Of a stretch of 64,000 nucleotides of DNA, positions 41,287 through 50,357 are shown in pieces (within the stretch, counting starts at the first letter, position 1; every line of letters starts with the position of its first letter). This DNA comes from CAVTSA01 sp963790575 (GTDB taxonomy: Bacteria; Chloroflexota; Dormibacteria; Dormibacterales; Dormibacteraceae). The translations under genes and the position numbers were made by a program. Location of the stretch: contig CAWBPD010000012.1 of assembly GCA_963790575.1 (NCBI GenBank), positions 248,001 to 312,000 on the forward strand. Reading direction: 5' to 3'. Below the pieces are notes generated by a model, which saw nothing but the letters and a program-made list of their open reading frames with translations, had not been told where the DNA came from and searched no databases.

Positions 41287-42909
41287 TCAGAATGTCCGGG
41301 TAAACGTCCAGGGGTCTGGAAAGGCCGGGACCGGGACGTGGATCAGGACCGGCCCGTCGTGGTCCAGCGCCTCCCGCAGCGCGCGCCCGACCTCCTCCGG
41401 CGTCTTCGCCCGCAGCGCTTTCATGTCGAAGGCCTGGGCCAGCTGGACGAAGTCTGGGTTCCGGAGTTCGGAGGCGATCTCTCGACCGAACTGCTGCTGC
41501 TGCATCCGCTTGACGTTGCCGTAGGCCCCGTCGTCGAACACCATCACGATGGCCGGGATCCGGTGCTGGACCGCGGTCGCCAGCTCCCCCGCGTTGAACA
41601 GGAAGCCGCCGTCTCCGACCAGTACCACCACGCGGGTGTCGGGCCGCCCGACCTGAGCTCCCAGCCCGGTCGGGTACTCGAACCCGAGCGTTCCCTGGTA
41701 TCCGGAGGAGAGGAACGTGCGCGGCCGGTGGACCGGGAACCCGTAACGACTCCAGTACCCGATCTGGGTCATGCCGGACACGAAGACGGTGTCGTCGGGT
41801 GTGGCGCGCCGGATGGCGTCCCCCAGCTCCGCCAGGGGCCCGATGCGACGGCTCAGCTGAGCCAGTTCCTGCTTCAGGGCGGCGATGCCCTCCCAGCCGG
41901 CCTCCGGGCGACCCGAGCCGAGCTCACTCAGCAGCGCGTCCAGGACCACCCTGGCGTCGCCTTCGATCGCGATCGTGGGCTCGATGCCCCGGTGCAGCTC
42001 CTGGTCCCAGGCGTCGACCCGGATCAGCTTCTGCCCGGGCCGCAGCCGGCGACGGCCCTCCTCGTTGTCGGCGTAGCGGGTGCCCACGGCCAGGACGACG
42101 TCGGCTTCACCCAGAAGCCGCCGCCCCCCGAGCGGCACCACCGCCAGGGGATGATCGATGTCCATCGACCCGAGACCGTTCTGCGTCATGAGGACCGGCG
42201 CCCCCAGCCGTTCCGCGACCTGTCGGACCTGGTCCCAGGCCCCCGAGCGCAGCACGCCGCCCCCGGCGACCAGGAGCGGGCGACGGGCCTCGCGAAGAAG
42301 CGCCGCCGCACTGGCGATCTCACCCTCGGCCGGCGCGGGCACTTCCACGCTTGCGTGCTCAAAGCGCAGCGGCTCGCTGGTGGTGCCGAGCAGCAGGTCA
42401 GGCGGAACCTCGACCTCGACCGGGGCGGGCCGCCCGGTGCGCAGCTGCCGGAAGGCCTCGTGCACCGCGTCCGCGATCTCGGCGTGGGTCAGGGCGCGCG
42501 CCGCCCACTTGGTCACCGACCGGGTCGACTCCAGCTGAAACGGGATTTCGTGGAGGCGTCCATAGCCTTTGCCGATGTCCTGGGAGGCGATCTGCCCGGT
42601 GAGGCAGAGCACGGGTGCGCTGCAGGCGTTGGCGGTCGAGAGCGCCGCCATCGCGTTGAGCAGGCCGGGCCCGGGCACCACCAGGCAGGTGCCGATGCGG
42701 CCGGTCGCCAGCGCGTAGCCCAGGGCCATGTAGGCCGCGCCCTGCTCGTGGCGGGTCGAGAGGACGCGCAGCTGCTCGCTTCTGCGCGCCAGGGCATCGA
42801 AGGCGCCGTCCAGCTGCACGCCGGGGAGGGCGAAGATCGTGTCCACGGCGTTCGCCAGCAGCGATTCAGCCAGGACGTCGCCACCGGTGAGGGTCGTCGT
42901 CACGGTCAT
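41287..42909 (-). CDS. Thiamine-diphosphate enzyme, acetolactate synthase-like
   Basis: 540 aa from the ATG at 42909 (a GTG at 42933 would add 8 residues). The catalytic Glu is E55 in STRHEQGAAYM; the ThDP-Mg loop is VVVLVGDGGFLFNAGELATA ending in DDGAYGN. Domain order Pyr-central-PP is that of acetolactate synthase, glyoxylate carboligase and benzaldehyde lyase; with no ilvN or ilvC nearby, a biosynthetic AHAS role is doubtful. CAAAAT, a weak -10, ends 6 nt before the ATG. Confidence 0.85.
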   Translation of the reverse strand: MTVTTTLTGGDVLAESLLANAVDTIFALPGVQLDGAFDALARRSEQLRVLSTRHEQGAAYMALGYALATGRIGTCLVVPGPGLLNAMAALSTANACSAPVLCLTGQIASQDIGKGYGRLHEIPFQLESTRSVTKWAARALTHAEIADAVHEAFRQLRTGRPAPVEVEVPPDLLLGTTSEPLRFEHASVEVPAPAEGEIASAAALLREARRPLLVAGGGVLRSGAWDQVRQVAERLGAPVLMTQNGLGSMDIDHPLAVVPLGGRRLLGEADVVLAVGTRYADNEEGRRRLRPGQKLIRVDAWDQELHRGIEPTIAIEGDARVVLDALLSELGSGRPEAGWEGIAALKQELAQLSRRIGPLAELGDAIRRATPDDTVFVSGMTQIGYWSRYGFPVHRPRTFLSSGYQGTLGFEYPTGLGAQVGRPDTRVVVLVGDGGFLFNAGELATAVQHRIPAIVMVFDDGAYGNVKRMQQQQFGREIASELRNPDFVQLAQAFDMKALRAKTPEEVGRALREALDHDGPVLIHVPVPAFPDPWTFTRTF

Positions 42910-42959
42910 GGGCGCATTTTGCGCGTCCTTCACCGGCGGCTGACCGGAGAACGCAACAC

Positions 42960-42989
42960 TTGCCGTTCCGTTAAGGGCACGGGTATGCT
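42960..42989 (+). promoter_or_regulatory. Promoter of the primary sigma factor gene
   Basis: TTGCCG (-35), an 18-bp spacer and TATGCT (-10, 42984-42989). Transcription would start about 105 nt before the ATG, giving one of the few leadered transcripts here. Confidence 0.55.
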
Positions 42990-43031
42990 AGTACAAACGG
43001 GTCAAGATGGCGACGTGCGCCATCGGAACGC

Positions 43032-43051
43032 ACCCGTGCCTGCTCACGGGT
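43032..43051 (+). other. Hairpin in the sigma-factor leader
   Basis: ACCCGTG-CCTGCT-CACGGGT, a 7-bp stem with a 6-nt loop within the predicted 5' leader. No U-run follows; it could stabilise or regulate the mRNA. Confidence 0.4.
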
Positions 43052-43100
43052 CCGCGCAGATGCGTAGATCGGCTTCGACGTGGGTATCAATGAGATACGG

Positions 43101-44084
43101 ATGGCAGAACAGACTCAGCTCGACAAGATTCTAGGCCCTCGGGCAACCTTGGAAATCGGGGACCTGCCCGGAGAGCAGGAGCCGACCGACGCCGAACTGG
43201 CCGAGACCGCGGCCCAGCAGGCCCAGCAGGCGCAGGACGCCTCGCTGGACGATTCGGTGCGCATGTATCTGCGCAAGATCGGCGAGGTCTCGCTGCTTAC
43301 GGCTAAGCAGGAGGTCGAGCTGGCGAAGGAGATCGAGGCCGGGTCCGAGCGGGCCCGCCGTCACATGATCGAGGCTAACCTCCGTCTGGTCGTCTCCGTC
43401 GCCAAGCGCTACGTCAACCGCGGGCTGCCGCTGCTGGACCTGATCCAGGAGGGGAACCTGGGTCTGATGCGGGCGGTCGAGAAGTTCGATTACCGGCGCG
43501 GGTTCAAGTTCTCCACCTACGCGACCTGGTGGATTCGGCAGGCGATCACGCGTGCGATCGCGGACCAGGGTCGCCTGATCCGGATGCCGGTGCACGTGGT
43601 CGACACCTACAACCGCCTGGTCAAGATTCAGCGCCGGCTCACCGCGGAGCTGGACCGCGAGCCTTCCCTCCTCGAGCTGTCGATGGAGATGGGCATGACC
43701 GAGCAGCAGGTGGAGGACCTGGTGCGGGCGGCCCAGCAGCCGGTCTCGATGGCGACGCCGATCGGCGAGGATGAGGAGAACGAGCTGGGCGAATTCCTGG
43801 CCGACCGCGACGCGGTGGCGCCGGAGGGAGCCGCCTCGGAGGCGATGCTGCGGCAGGAGCTGGAGGACGCGCTCTCCACGCTGAACCCCAGGGAGCGCCG
43901 TGTGCTGCAGCTGCGGTTCGGGCTCCTCGACGGCCACCAGCGCACGATCACCGAGGTCGCGCGCCGGATGGGCATGTCGCGGGATCGGGTCCACTCGATC
44001 GAGCGGCAGGCGCTGGACAAGCTGCGCAACTCGCCACGTGCCTCGGCCCGGATGAAGCAGCTCTACCTGGAGATGGCCAGCTAG
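43101..44084 (+). CDS. rpoD: Primary sigma-70 factor (RpoD/SigA)
   Basis: 327 aa from the ATG (an in-frame GTG at 43080 is possible). Region 1.2 DSVRMYLRKIGEVSLLTAKQ, region 2 with NLRLVVSVAKRYVNRGLPLL, DLIQEGNLGLMRAVEKFDY and FSTYATWWIRQAITRAI, region 3 and region 4.2 with the HTH VARRMGMSRDRVHSIERQAL. Region 1.1 is absent and the spacer is short, so it is a compact group 1/2 sigma. It recognises TTGACA/TATAAT-type promoters such as those marked here. Confidence 0.95.
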   Translation: MAEQTQLDKILGPRATLEIGDLPGEQEPTDAELAETAAQQAQQAQDASLDDSVRMYLRKIGEVSLLTAKQEVELAKEIEAGSERARRHMIEANLRLVVSVAKRYVNRGLPLLDLIQEGNLGLMRAVEKFDYRRGFKFSTYATWWIRQAITRAIADQGRLIRMPVHVVDTYNRLVKIQRRLTAELDREPSLLELSMEMGMTEQQVEDLVRAAQQPVSMATPIGEDEENELGEFLADRDAVAPEGAASEAMLRQELEDALSTLNPRERRVLQLRFGLLDGHQRTITEVARRMGMSRDRVHSIERQALDKLRNSPRASARMKQLYLEMAS

Positions 44085-44103
44085 CCGCCGAGCCGCGTAC
44101 GCC

Positions 44104-44926
44104 CTGTCAGGCTGACTGAGGTAGATCTCGGCTCCGGGTGCATTGCAGCGAGCGATGAGCTACTGCTCTTGGTGCTGGATGTTCGCGACCACTCCTTCGA
44201 GCACGTCGGCCAGCGAGGCCACGGTCACGCCGTAGGCTTGCGCTACCAAGCCGACTGCTCCAGCCGGGGCGCACGCAAGGCCTGCTGGATGCCGGCTGCC
44301 CGTCGCTAGACGTTGCGTCGCCCCGCCTTTCGGAGGGCGGAAGAGATCGTGGCCAGCGAGAGGCGGCGTCCCTGCTCTGGAATTGGTGCCTGCTTGAGCA
44401 GAGAGAGCGCATCCAGCTTGCAGAGGTCATCCGCGAAGGCCTCCAGCGCTCCCGGGTAGAACCCGAGCGGGCGCTCCGAAGCTGGTTGCCAGCTGCTGGC
44501 GGGTCCAGATCAGGCTCTTGTGGGAGCGGGCCAGGACCTTGATCGACTCGGCCCGTTCGGAGTCTCGGGGGAGTTGCCGGTGCCGATGGCGATCGGTACG
44601 CACCAGGTCTGCCAGCATCAGGGCGTCGGCTCCATCTGACTTCTCGAGAGAAGGGGTATGGCGATCGCGATAGCGACTCGCCGACAAGGGGTTGACGGCG
44701 TAGATGACGTAGTCGGCGGCCCGCAGGGCGTGCACCAGCAGCCTCTGTGCCTTCTCGATGCAGATCACCACCTGGGCCGGATCCCCGGCCTGCTCGGCGA
44801 TCAGAGTCTGCAGCTGCGTCAGCCCAGCCAGGGATCCCGATCCGCCGCCGCGCCAGGACCGCGCCGTCCTCGTCCATCAGGCAGACGTCTGCCCTTCTCA
44901 GACCAGTCGATCCCGACAAAGACCAT
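44104..44926 (-). pseudogene. Degraded, truncated IS110-family transposase
   Basis: Pieces of an IS110 DEDD transposase appear in several minus-strand frames: MVFVGIDWSEKG at the start, then DVCLMDEDGAVLARRRI, VVICIEKAQRLLVHALRAAD, KSDGADALMLADLVRTDRHR, SIKVLARSHKSLIWTRQQLA, GVTVASLADVLEGVVANIQH and, last, PGAEIYLSQP. Several frame changes and stops separate them, and the C-terminal Transposase_20 half is missing, cut off 20 bp after the rpoD stop. It cannot be active. Confidence 0.85.
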
Positions 44927-45187
44927 GGTCACCTCCTCGCTCACCAATCACCCCAAGCGAGCCGAGAGAGAACTGCGCACGCCCTAATAGATCGGTGCTC
45001 AAGGCACACATCCCACCAGTCATCGCGCTCCTCGCCAGCTGATGGCGCCGCCAGGGTGGGCCCGTAGCTCTGGCCGGCACGGGACTAGACCATCGTCCGG
45101 CTCGGGGGGAGGGGGACAACCTCCACAAACACCCAGGTGTTCAACCCCCTCCCGACAACCCAACGGCGAGGTAAAAGTGATAATAAG

Positions 45188-45245
45188 TGCCGGCACTCGG
45201 GGCCGGCCGGGGGGCTGAGTGGGCCCTGGGTGCCGGCAATCGGGG
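45188..45245. repeat. Tandem palindrome array, GCCGGCANTCGGGG family (2 units, 42-bp period)
   Basis: GTGCCGGCACTCGGGG at 45188 and GTGCCGGCAATCGGGG at 45230, each followed by a G-rich stretch ending GGGGGCTGAGTG. The first contains the perfect palindrome AGTGCCGGCACT. Confidence 0.8.
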
Positions 45246-45289
45246 CTAGACAGGGGGCTGAGTGTCGGATGACGGGCGGCCCCCTCAGG

Positions 45290-45295
45290 CATCCT
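45290..45295 (+). promoter_or_regulatory. -10 element of chrA
   Basis: CATCCT ends 8 nt before the ATG at 45304. Confidence 0.35.
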
Positions 45296-45303
45296 GTAGG
45301 GGC

Positions 45304-46548
45304 ATGGATCCCCGCTCGGCGGCCGACGCCCCGCGCCCGGGGATCCGCGCTGCGCTCGAGGTCCTGCTCGTCACCACACGCCTCGGGGTAACCAGCTTCG
45401 GAGGGCCGATCGCGCATCTGGGCTACTTCCGCGACGAGTATGTGCGCCGCCGGCGGTGGCTCGACGAAGCCACCTACGCCGACCTGATCGCCCTCTGCCA
45501 GCTGTTGCCGGGTCCCGCCAGCAGCGAAGTGGGAATCGCGGTCGGAATCCTGCGGGCGCGGCTGCTGGGCGGGTTTGCCGCCTGGGTGGGCTTTACGCTG
45601 CCCTCGGCGATCCTGCTCACGGCCTTCGCCTTCGTCGTGCAGGCGCTGGGCGGCGCCGGCGATCTCGCCTGGCTCCACGGGCTCCAGGTGGTGGCTGTGG
45701 TGGTGGTCGCCAACGCGGTCTGGAGCATGGGCCGGACGCTCACGCCCGACCGCCCGCGGCTGCTGGTCGCGCTCGCCGCGGGAGTGCTGGCGACCGGGCT
45801 CCCGCCGGCGTGGGGCCAGGTGGCGGCAATCCTGCTCGGCGCCGTCGCCGGCGCGGTGCTGTTTCGTAGTGGCGGAGGGAGTGCCGAAGAAGCCGCCAGT
45901 GAGCGACCGCGCGTGGAGGTCCCGATCCGGCGTCTCACGGGCGCGGTCGTGCTCGTGGTCTTCGGGGTCCTGCTGATCGGTCTCACGGTCCTGCGCCAGC
46001 TGGTGGAGTTCCGCCCGCTGGCGATCTTCCAGAGCTTCTTCGTGGTGGCGTCGTTCGTGTTCGGCGGCGGCCACGTCGTGCTTCCACTGCTGCAGTCGCA
46101 GGTCGTGCCCCCGGGGTGGGTCACCAACACCCAGTTCCTGGCCGGGTACGGGGCCGCCCAGGCGGTTCCGGGTCCGCTCTTCACGTTCGGCGCCTACCTG
46201 GGCGAGATCGCGGCCGGGGGCGTGCCCGGCGCGGCGGTGGGCCTGGCCGGCATCTTCGCCCCCTCGTTCTTCCTGGTCATCGGGACGCTCCCCTACTGGG
46301 ATGCCCTGCGCCGGCGCACCGGCTTTCGCTCGGTCCTGACCGGCGTCAACGCCGCCGTGGTCGGCTTGCTCGCCGCTGCGCTCTACAACCCGGTCTGGAC
46401 CAACACCGTGCACGGACCCACCGACTTCCTGCTGGTGCTGGTCGGGTTCGCGGTCGTCTTCGTGCTGCGGGCGCCGCCCTGGGTCGCGGTCTTGCTCCTG
46501 GGACTGCTCGGCGCGACCTTCCACGGGCTCGCCCTGCTGCGCCTCTGA
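45304..46548 (+). CDS. chrA: Chromate transporter, long-chain ChrA (CHR family)
   Basis: 414 aa, two homologous six-span halves as in long-chain CHR proteins. Half 1 has TSFGGPIAHLGYFRDEYVRR and LCQLLPGPASSEVGIAVG; half 2 has FGGGHVVLPLLQSQVV and GYGAAQAVPGPLFTFGAYLG. These FGGP/FGGG and PGP motifs define the family, which exports chromate with protons. An anion other than chromate is possible in an uncontaminated habitat. Followed within 20 bp by a flavin-split-barrel gene. Confidence 0.93.
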   Translation: MDPRSAADAPRPGIRAALEVLLVTTRLGVTSFGGPIAHLGYFRDEYVRRRRWLDEATYADLIALCQLLPGPASSEVGIAVGILRARLLGGFAAWVGFTLPSAILLTAFAFVVQALGGAGDLAWLHGLQVVAVVVVANAVWSMGRTLTPDRPRLLVALAAGVLATGLPPAWGQVAAILLGAVAGAVLFRSGGGSAEEAASERPRVEVPIRRLTGAVVLVVFGVLLIGLTVLRQLVEFRPLAIFQSFFVVASFVFGGGHVVLPLLQSQVVPPGWVTNTQFLAGYGAAQAVPGPLFTFGAYLGEIAAGGVPGAAVGLAGIFAPSFFLVIGTLPYWDALRRRTGFRSVLTGVNAAVVGLLAAALYNPVWTNTVHGPTDFLLVLVGFAVVFVLRAPPWVAVLLLGLLGATFHGLALLRL

Positions 46549-46567
46549 AGGAGAGCATGCTGACGCC

Positions 46568-46978
46568 ATGGACCTCGAGCAGGCGCGTGCCTTCCTCCGT
46601 TCCAACCACCGTGGCGTCCTGGTCACACGACGGCGTGACGGCGGCCCCCAGACTTCGCCGGTGAGCGCCGGGGTCGACCCCGAGGGGCGGCTGATCATCT
46701 CCACCCGTGAGCCCGCGATCAAGGTGCGGAATCTCCGCCGCGACCCCCGCGCCAGTTACTGCGGGTTCAGCGATCAGTTCTTCGGCCCCTGGGTGCAGGT
46801 CGGCGGGCAGGCGGAGATCGTCTCGCTGCCGGAGGCGATGGAGGGACTGGTCGCCTACTACCGGCTGCTCTCGGGCGAGCACCCGGACTGGAACGACTAC
46901 CGGGCCGCCATGGTCCGCGACCGGCGATGTCTGGTTCGGGTCACGCTGGAGAGCGCCGGCCCGAACCGCCAGGGCTAG
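46568..46978 (+). CDS. PNPOx-like flavin/F420 oxidoreductase (split barrel)
   Basis: 136 aa. The order LRSNHRGVLVTRRRDGGPQT, then LIISTREPAIKVRNLRRDPR and YCGFSDQFFGPWVQVGGQAE matches the FDOR-B type of pyridoxamine-phosphate-oxidase-fold proteins that bind F420 or FMN. The reaction is unknown. AAGGAG overlaps the chrA stop, so the two are probably one operon. A GCGGGG/CCCCGC hairpin follows. Confidence 0.82.
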   Translation: MDLEQARAFLRSNHRGVLVTRRRDGGPQTSPVSAGVDPEGRLIISTREPAIKVRNLRRDPRASYCGFSDQFFGPWVQVGGQAEIVSLPEAMEGLVAYYRLLSGEHPDWNDYRAAMVRDRRCLVRVTLESAGPNRQG

Positions 46979-47399
46979 GCGTGCGCGGGGGTCCGTGCCC
47001 CGCTGTTACGAGCGGCGGGAGCGGCGTGGCGTTCGAGCGCTGACGGTGAGGGCGCGGCGCAGTCGGGTTGAACCGAGCAGCGGTCGGACCCGCGCGGGGC
47101 GGTGTGTTCCCTTCCTCACCTGGCGGGAAAGGCGCAGCTCGGCGGCCTCGCGGCGCCGGTCCTCGACCATGAACATAAACATGTGGCTGTTCTGAAACTG
47201 ATACATCTACCCCCATAAACGGTTGCACCCTCCGCTTAATTCCACACGGTGTTCTTCTTAAGACGCTGCGATATCGAAGAGACGAGGGTCCAGTCGAGCG
47301 AGTCACGATGGCGAGCTCTTCAGTGCCAGGCGCGTCATTGTGTCCTGCCGGCCGAGTGTCCCATGCCTTCGAGTCCCTCGGCACCCCAGAATCCGGTGT
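46979..47399. other. 421-bp intergenic region, partly AT-rich
   Basis: Starts with a terminator-like hairpin. The stretch 47170-47290 is clearly richer in A+T than its surroundings and holds no open frame with support; it could be promoter DNA or the remains of an insertion. I see no gene. Confidence 0.5.
46985..47003 (+). terminator. Hairpin after the split-barrel gene
   Basis: GCGGGG-N7-CCCCGC, seven bases after the stop codon, no U-run. Confidence 0.5.
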
Positions 47400-47861
47400 A
47401 TGCCCGCCTCCAGCCGGCCTGTGGCCGGCCGCGTCTCATCGCCGGTGAAGCTGCGCTATGTCGTCGGCGCCGCACTGTTGGGGGCCCTGGCGGTGCTGCT
47501 CGCGGGCAGCTACGCGGGAGGGTGGTCGTGGACCGGCTTCCGAGCCAATGGAACCCTGTGGGACTGGCTGCACCTGCTCCTGCTTCCGTTGGTGGTGGCC
47601 ACGCTCCCACTCTGGTACAGCGCCTTTCAGACGCGGCGGCGGTGGTGGCTCTGGGCGTTGGTCGTCCTCCTCGTCGCCTTCACGGTGGTGGCGGTCGGCG
47701 GGTACGAGTTCTCGTGGACCTGGACTGGCTTCAAGGGCAACACCCTCTGGGATTGGGTGGCACTTCTGCTGGTGCCGGCGATGGTGCCCCTGGCGGTATT
47801 CTGGCTCACCCACCGCTCGCAGGAGGACGGAGCCGAGACACGGGACCGCGACGCCGACTGA
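47400..47861 (+). CDS. Four-span membrane protein with duplicated WTGF-NTLWDW motif
   Basis: 153 aa from the ATG at 47400; GTGs at 47421 and 47445 are alternatives. Two homologous halves: WSWTGFRANGTLWDWLHLLL and SWTWTGFKGNTLWDWVALLL, each preceded and followed by a hydrophobic span (about 17-33, 50-69, 77-95, 115-133), then a charged tail. The duplication is plain. The function is unknown. CAGAAT, a -10-like hexamer, ends 7 nt before the ATG. Confidence 0.75.
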   Translation: MPASSRPVAGRVSSPVKLRYVVGAALLGALAVLLAGSYAGGWSWTGFRANGTLWDWLHLLLLPLVVATLPLWYSAFQTRRRWWLWALVVLLVAFTVVAVGGYEFSWTWTGFKGNTLWDWVALLLVPAMVPLAVFWLTHRSQEDGAETRDRDAD

Positions 47862-47907
47862 TGTGACCACGTGGCGCGCGGAAGCGGCTCAATGCAGCGC
47901 CAAACCC

Positions 47908-48588
47908 TCAGTCCGGCCAGCGCTCCTGGCACCAGGCCATGTTCCAGAAACACCACTCGTAGCGGGACGTCTGGCGCGCGTGGTCCAGAACTCGCGCGCG
48001 CTCTTCCGAACCCAGACCCGGCCACGTCCGGTCGAGTATTTGCAGCACTTCCTCCACCAGGGCCTCGTAGTGAGGGTCCGCGTAGCCCTCGATCCAACGC
48101 CGATAGAGTGGGTGCGGTGAGGGGCGCTCCAGCAGCGCCCGGCCCACCTCGCTGTAGAGCCAGTAGCAGGGCAGGATGGCGCCCAGGGCCTCCGCGAAGG
48201 AACCTCCGTAGCCGACCCGGAGCAGATAGCTCGTATACGCGAGGCAGGTTGGGGCCGGCTCGGTCGCGCCCGCGGTTTGGGGGTCGATCTCGAAGGCCTC
48301 GAACAGTTCGGTGTGGAGAGCTCGCTCCACCTCCAGGGCCTCGATCGCGTGGCGCGTAAAGAGCAGCAGCGAGCGTTCGTCGGGTGCGCGTACGCCCAGC
48401 AACGCGAGCGCCCGGGCGTAGTCGCGCAGGTAGATCGCATCCTGCACCACGAAGAAGCGGAACGGCGCCTCGCCCAGCGTCCCGTCCTGTAGCCCGCGGA
48501 GGAAGGGGTGGTCGAGCACCAGCCGCAACGCCGGTGCCATCACCGCCACCAACGTTTCCCGGCCCCCCGCGCGGCTCACGGACTCCAT
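47908..48588 (-). CDS. tenA: TenA-family thiaminase II
   Basis: 226 aa. Hydrolyses aminopyrimidines in thiamine salvage. The nucleophile is C141 in ILPCYWLYSEVG and the conserved D50 lies in FVVQDAIYLRDYARAL; the C-terminal WCFWNMAWCQERW is typical. No THI box (TPP riboswitch) is visible in the 70 bp upstream and no other thi gene is adjacent. The ATG of MESVS was chosen because upstream codons lack similarity. Confidence 0.9.
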   Translation of the reverse strand: MESVSRAGGRETLVAVMAPALRLVLDHPFLRGLQDGTLGEAPFRFFVVQDAIYLRDYARALALLGVRAPDERSLLLFTRHAIEALEVERALHTELFEAFEIDPQTAGATEPAPTCLAYTSYLLRVGYGGSFAEALGAILPCYWLYSEVGRALLERPSPHPLYRRWIEGYADPHYEALVEEVLQILDRTWPGLGSEERARVLDHARQTSRYEWCFWNMAWCQERWPD

Positions 48589-48598
48589 TTGAAGTCCG

Positions 48599-48604
48599 AT
48601 TCTG
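48599..48604 (-). promoter_or_regulatory. -10 element of tenA
   Basis: CAGAAT on the minus strand ends 10 nt before the ATG at 48588. Confidence 0.3.
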
Positions 48605-48658
48605 CACACTCCGGGCCTCCGTGCGGGGCGGTAACAACGGGGTGTGCGGAAACGTGCG

Positions 48659-49807
48659 TCAGCTCCTCTCGAACACCTCGCGGAGGATGGGCATCGCCGC
48701 GTCCAGGTCCCGGCGAGAGCTGGAGAAGGCGATCCGGATGTGCCCCTCGCCGCCGGCACCGAACTCGGCGCCGTTGCGGATCAGCACCCCGCGCGCCCGA
48801 GCCTCTTCCACGACCTCGCTCGAAGTGCGCCCGGCGGGCACCTTGACGTACGCGTAGAAGGTGCCGTCGGGAACGTTGACCTCAACGCCGGGAATTCCGT
48901 CCAGACTCTCCAGGACCAGGTCGCGCCGGTACTGGTATTCCTGCCGCATGCGCTCCGGCCAGTCGGTGGGGGTGGTGAACGCGACCAGCGCCGCGCGCTG
49001 CACGGCAGCATTGAGGGGCCCGATCAAAGTCCGCACCACGCGCGAAGCGGCCGCGATGACCTCGGCCGGTCCGGCCAGGTAACCGATGCGCCAGCCGGTC
49101 ATCGACAGCACCTTGGAGAAGGTCTGGCAGTAGACCAGCCGGTCTCTCAGGCTGTCGATCTCGAGCGCGGAGACGAATTCATGGCCGTCGTAGACGATGT
49201 GGTCGTAGGCCTCGTCGGAGACCACCAGCAGGTTGTGCTCGCGCGCGATCGCACCCACCGCCTCCAGCTCGTCACGCCGGAACACGACCCCGGTGGGGTT
49301 GCCGGGGTTGCAGATCACCAGCAGCTTGGCACCCGGAGCGGCCCGGCCGATCGCCTCCAGGTCGAGGTGGAGATCGGACCCGAGGCCGAGGTCCACGGTC
49401 TCGGCGCCGACCCAGGCGCAGAGGTCGGCGTAGAGCGAGTAGGTGGGCTGGGGCAGCAGCACGCGGTCACCCTCGTTGAGGACGCCCAGGAACGTCGCGG
49501 CCAGGCCACCGGTGCCCCCGTGCGTGACGAGGATCTGCTGGGGTGTGTACTCGCTCCCGGCACGGGCGCTGACGTCTTTGGAGATCGCCGCCCGCAGCTC
49601 GGGGTCGCCGGCGCCGTCGACGTAGTGCGTGTGGCCCTCTTTCAGGGCCTGGGTCAGGGCGTCGCGGACGAACGCAGGGGTCTCGAAGTCGGGGTCACCG
49701 GCCGACAGTGCGATCGCGCCCGGGGTGCGCATGAGATTGCGTTTCGATCGCGCGTTCACTCGCTGCACCGCGGCCGAAGCCGCAAACGCCGTCTGGCTGA
49801 CGCTCAT
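48659..49807 (-). CDS. Class I/II aminotransferase (aspartate aminotransferase-like)
   Basis: 382 aa, PLP fold type I. LSAGDPDFETP near residue 35, ICNPGNPTGVVF (Asn at 167), SDEAYDHIVYDG and the Schiff-base lysine K232 in QTFSKVLSMTGWRIGY are all present. Substrate probably aspartate or another L-amino acid. Located between tenA and a two-gene unit of unknown function, all on the minus strand. Confidence 0.92.
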   Translation of the reverse strand: MSVSQTAFAASAAVQRVNARSKRNLMRTPGAIALSAGDPDFETPAFVRDALTQALKEGHTHYVDGAGDPELRAAISKDVSARAGSEYTPQQILVTHGGTGGLAATFLGVLNEGDRVLLPQPTYSLYADLCAWVGAETVDLGLGSDLHLDLEAIGRAAPGAKLLVICNPGNPTGVVFRRDELEAVGAIAREHNLLVVSDEAYDHIVYDGHEFVSALEIDSLRDRLVYCQTFSKVLSMTGWRIGYLAGPAEVIAAASRVVRTLIGPLNAAVQRAALVAFTTPTDWPERMRQEYQYRRDLVLESLDGIPGVEVNVPDGTFYAYVKVPAGRTSSEVVEEARARGVLIRNGAEFGAGGEGHIRIAFSSSRRDLDAAMPILREVFERS

Positions 49808-49895
49808 TCCGATCCCTCCGGAGTGTTGTGCTGGTACAGCACCATGCTCCCACGTCGTCGCTCGCGGACGCCGGGAACGAACGGCACGCCGGCCG

Positions 49896-50357
49896 TCACG
49901 TCTCCTGGTTGCGGTAGCGGTCGGGGGCCTCGTTGGGAAGCAGCCACGGCAGGGCCTCCGACATCACCTTGGCCAGCGTGTGGTAGTCGTGCTCGCCCAG
50001 CTCGCCACGGACCACCAGCGCCAACGCCGCGTCGATGGCGGCGTGCTCAGCGGTCCGGTCCACCGACGCCGGTTCCGAGCGCCAGGCGCTCTGGGCGTAA
50101 TGGCCCTCGACCAGCTCCTTGAGGTCGGCTTCCGCGGCCTGCCAGGCCTCCTGCCGGCCCGTCTCGTCGATCAGGCGGCGGGCCGCGTTCTCCGCCGAGA
50201 TGCAATCCTGGAGGCCGCCGGCCGCATGCCGGCTCCAGCCCCAGGCGATGCGCTCGATCCCGCTCGGTCCCAGCACCCGGGCGTCACTCAACAGACGCTC
50301 GAGTGCCTCCGTGTTGGGGCCGTAACGCCCCCCGCCGCTGCCGTCAGACTCGCTCAT
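49896..50357 (-). CDS. Hypothetical helical protein, coupled to a 46-aa gene
   Basis: 153 aa, unrecognised. Helical, acidic, with GIERIAWGWSRHAAGGLQDC and a late ALPWLLPNEAPDRYRNQ tail. No membrane span or signal peptide. Its ATG overlaps the stop of the preceding small gene (ATGA), so the two are translationally coupled. Confidence 0.65.
   Translation of the reverse strand: MSESDGSGGGRYGPNTEALERLLSDARVLGPSGIERIAWGWSRHAAGGLQDCISAENAARRLIDETGRQEAWQAAEADLKELVEGHYAQSAWRSEPASVDRTAEHAAIDAALALVVRGELGEHDYHTLAKVMSEALPWLLPNEAPDRYRNQET

Larger units (their letters stand above)
44927..45303. other. 377-bp gap between the IS110 relic and chrA
   Basis: No gene is supportable. It holds the 45.2-kb palindrome array and, at its end, the chrA promoter. 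Confidence 0.5.

Noticed and set aside
40762..43134. 790-codon open frame on the plus strand
   Set aside because: Antisense to the Erm-like and ThDP-enzyme genes, which have clear catalytic motifs.
48589..48658. TPP riboswitch upstream of tenA
   Set aside because: Only 70 bp are available and no THI-box core (CUGAGA, ACCUGA) is present.
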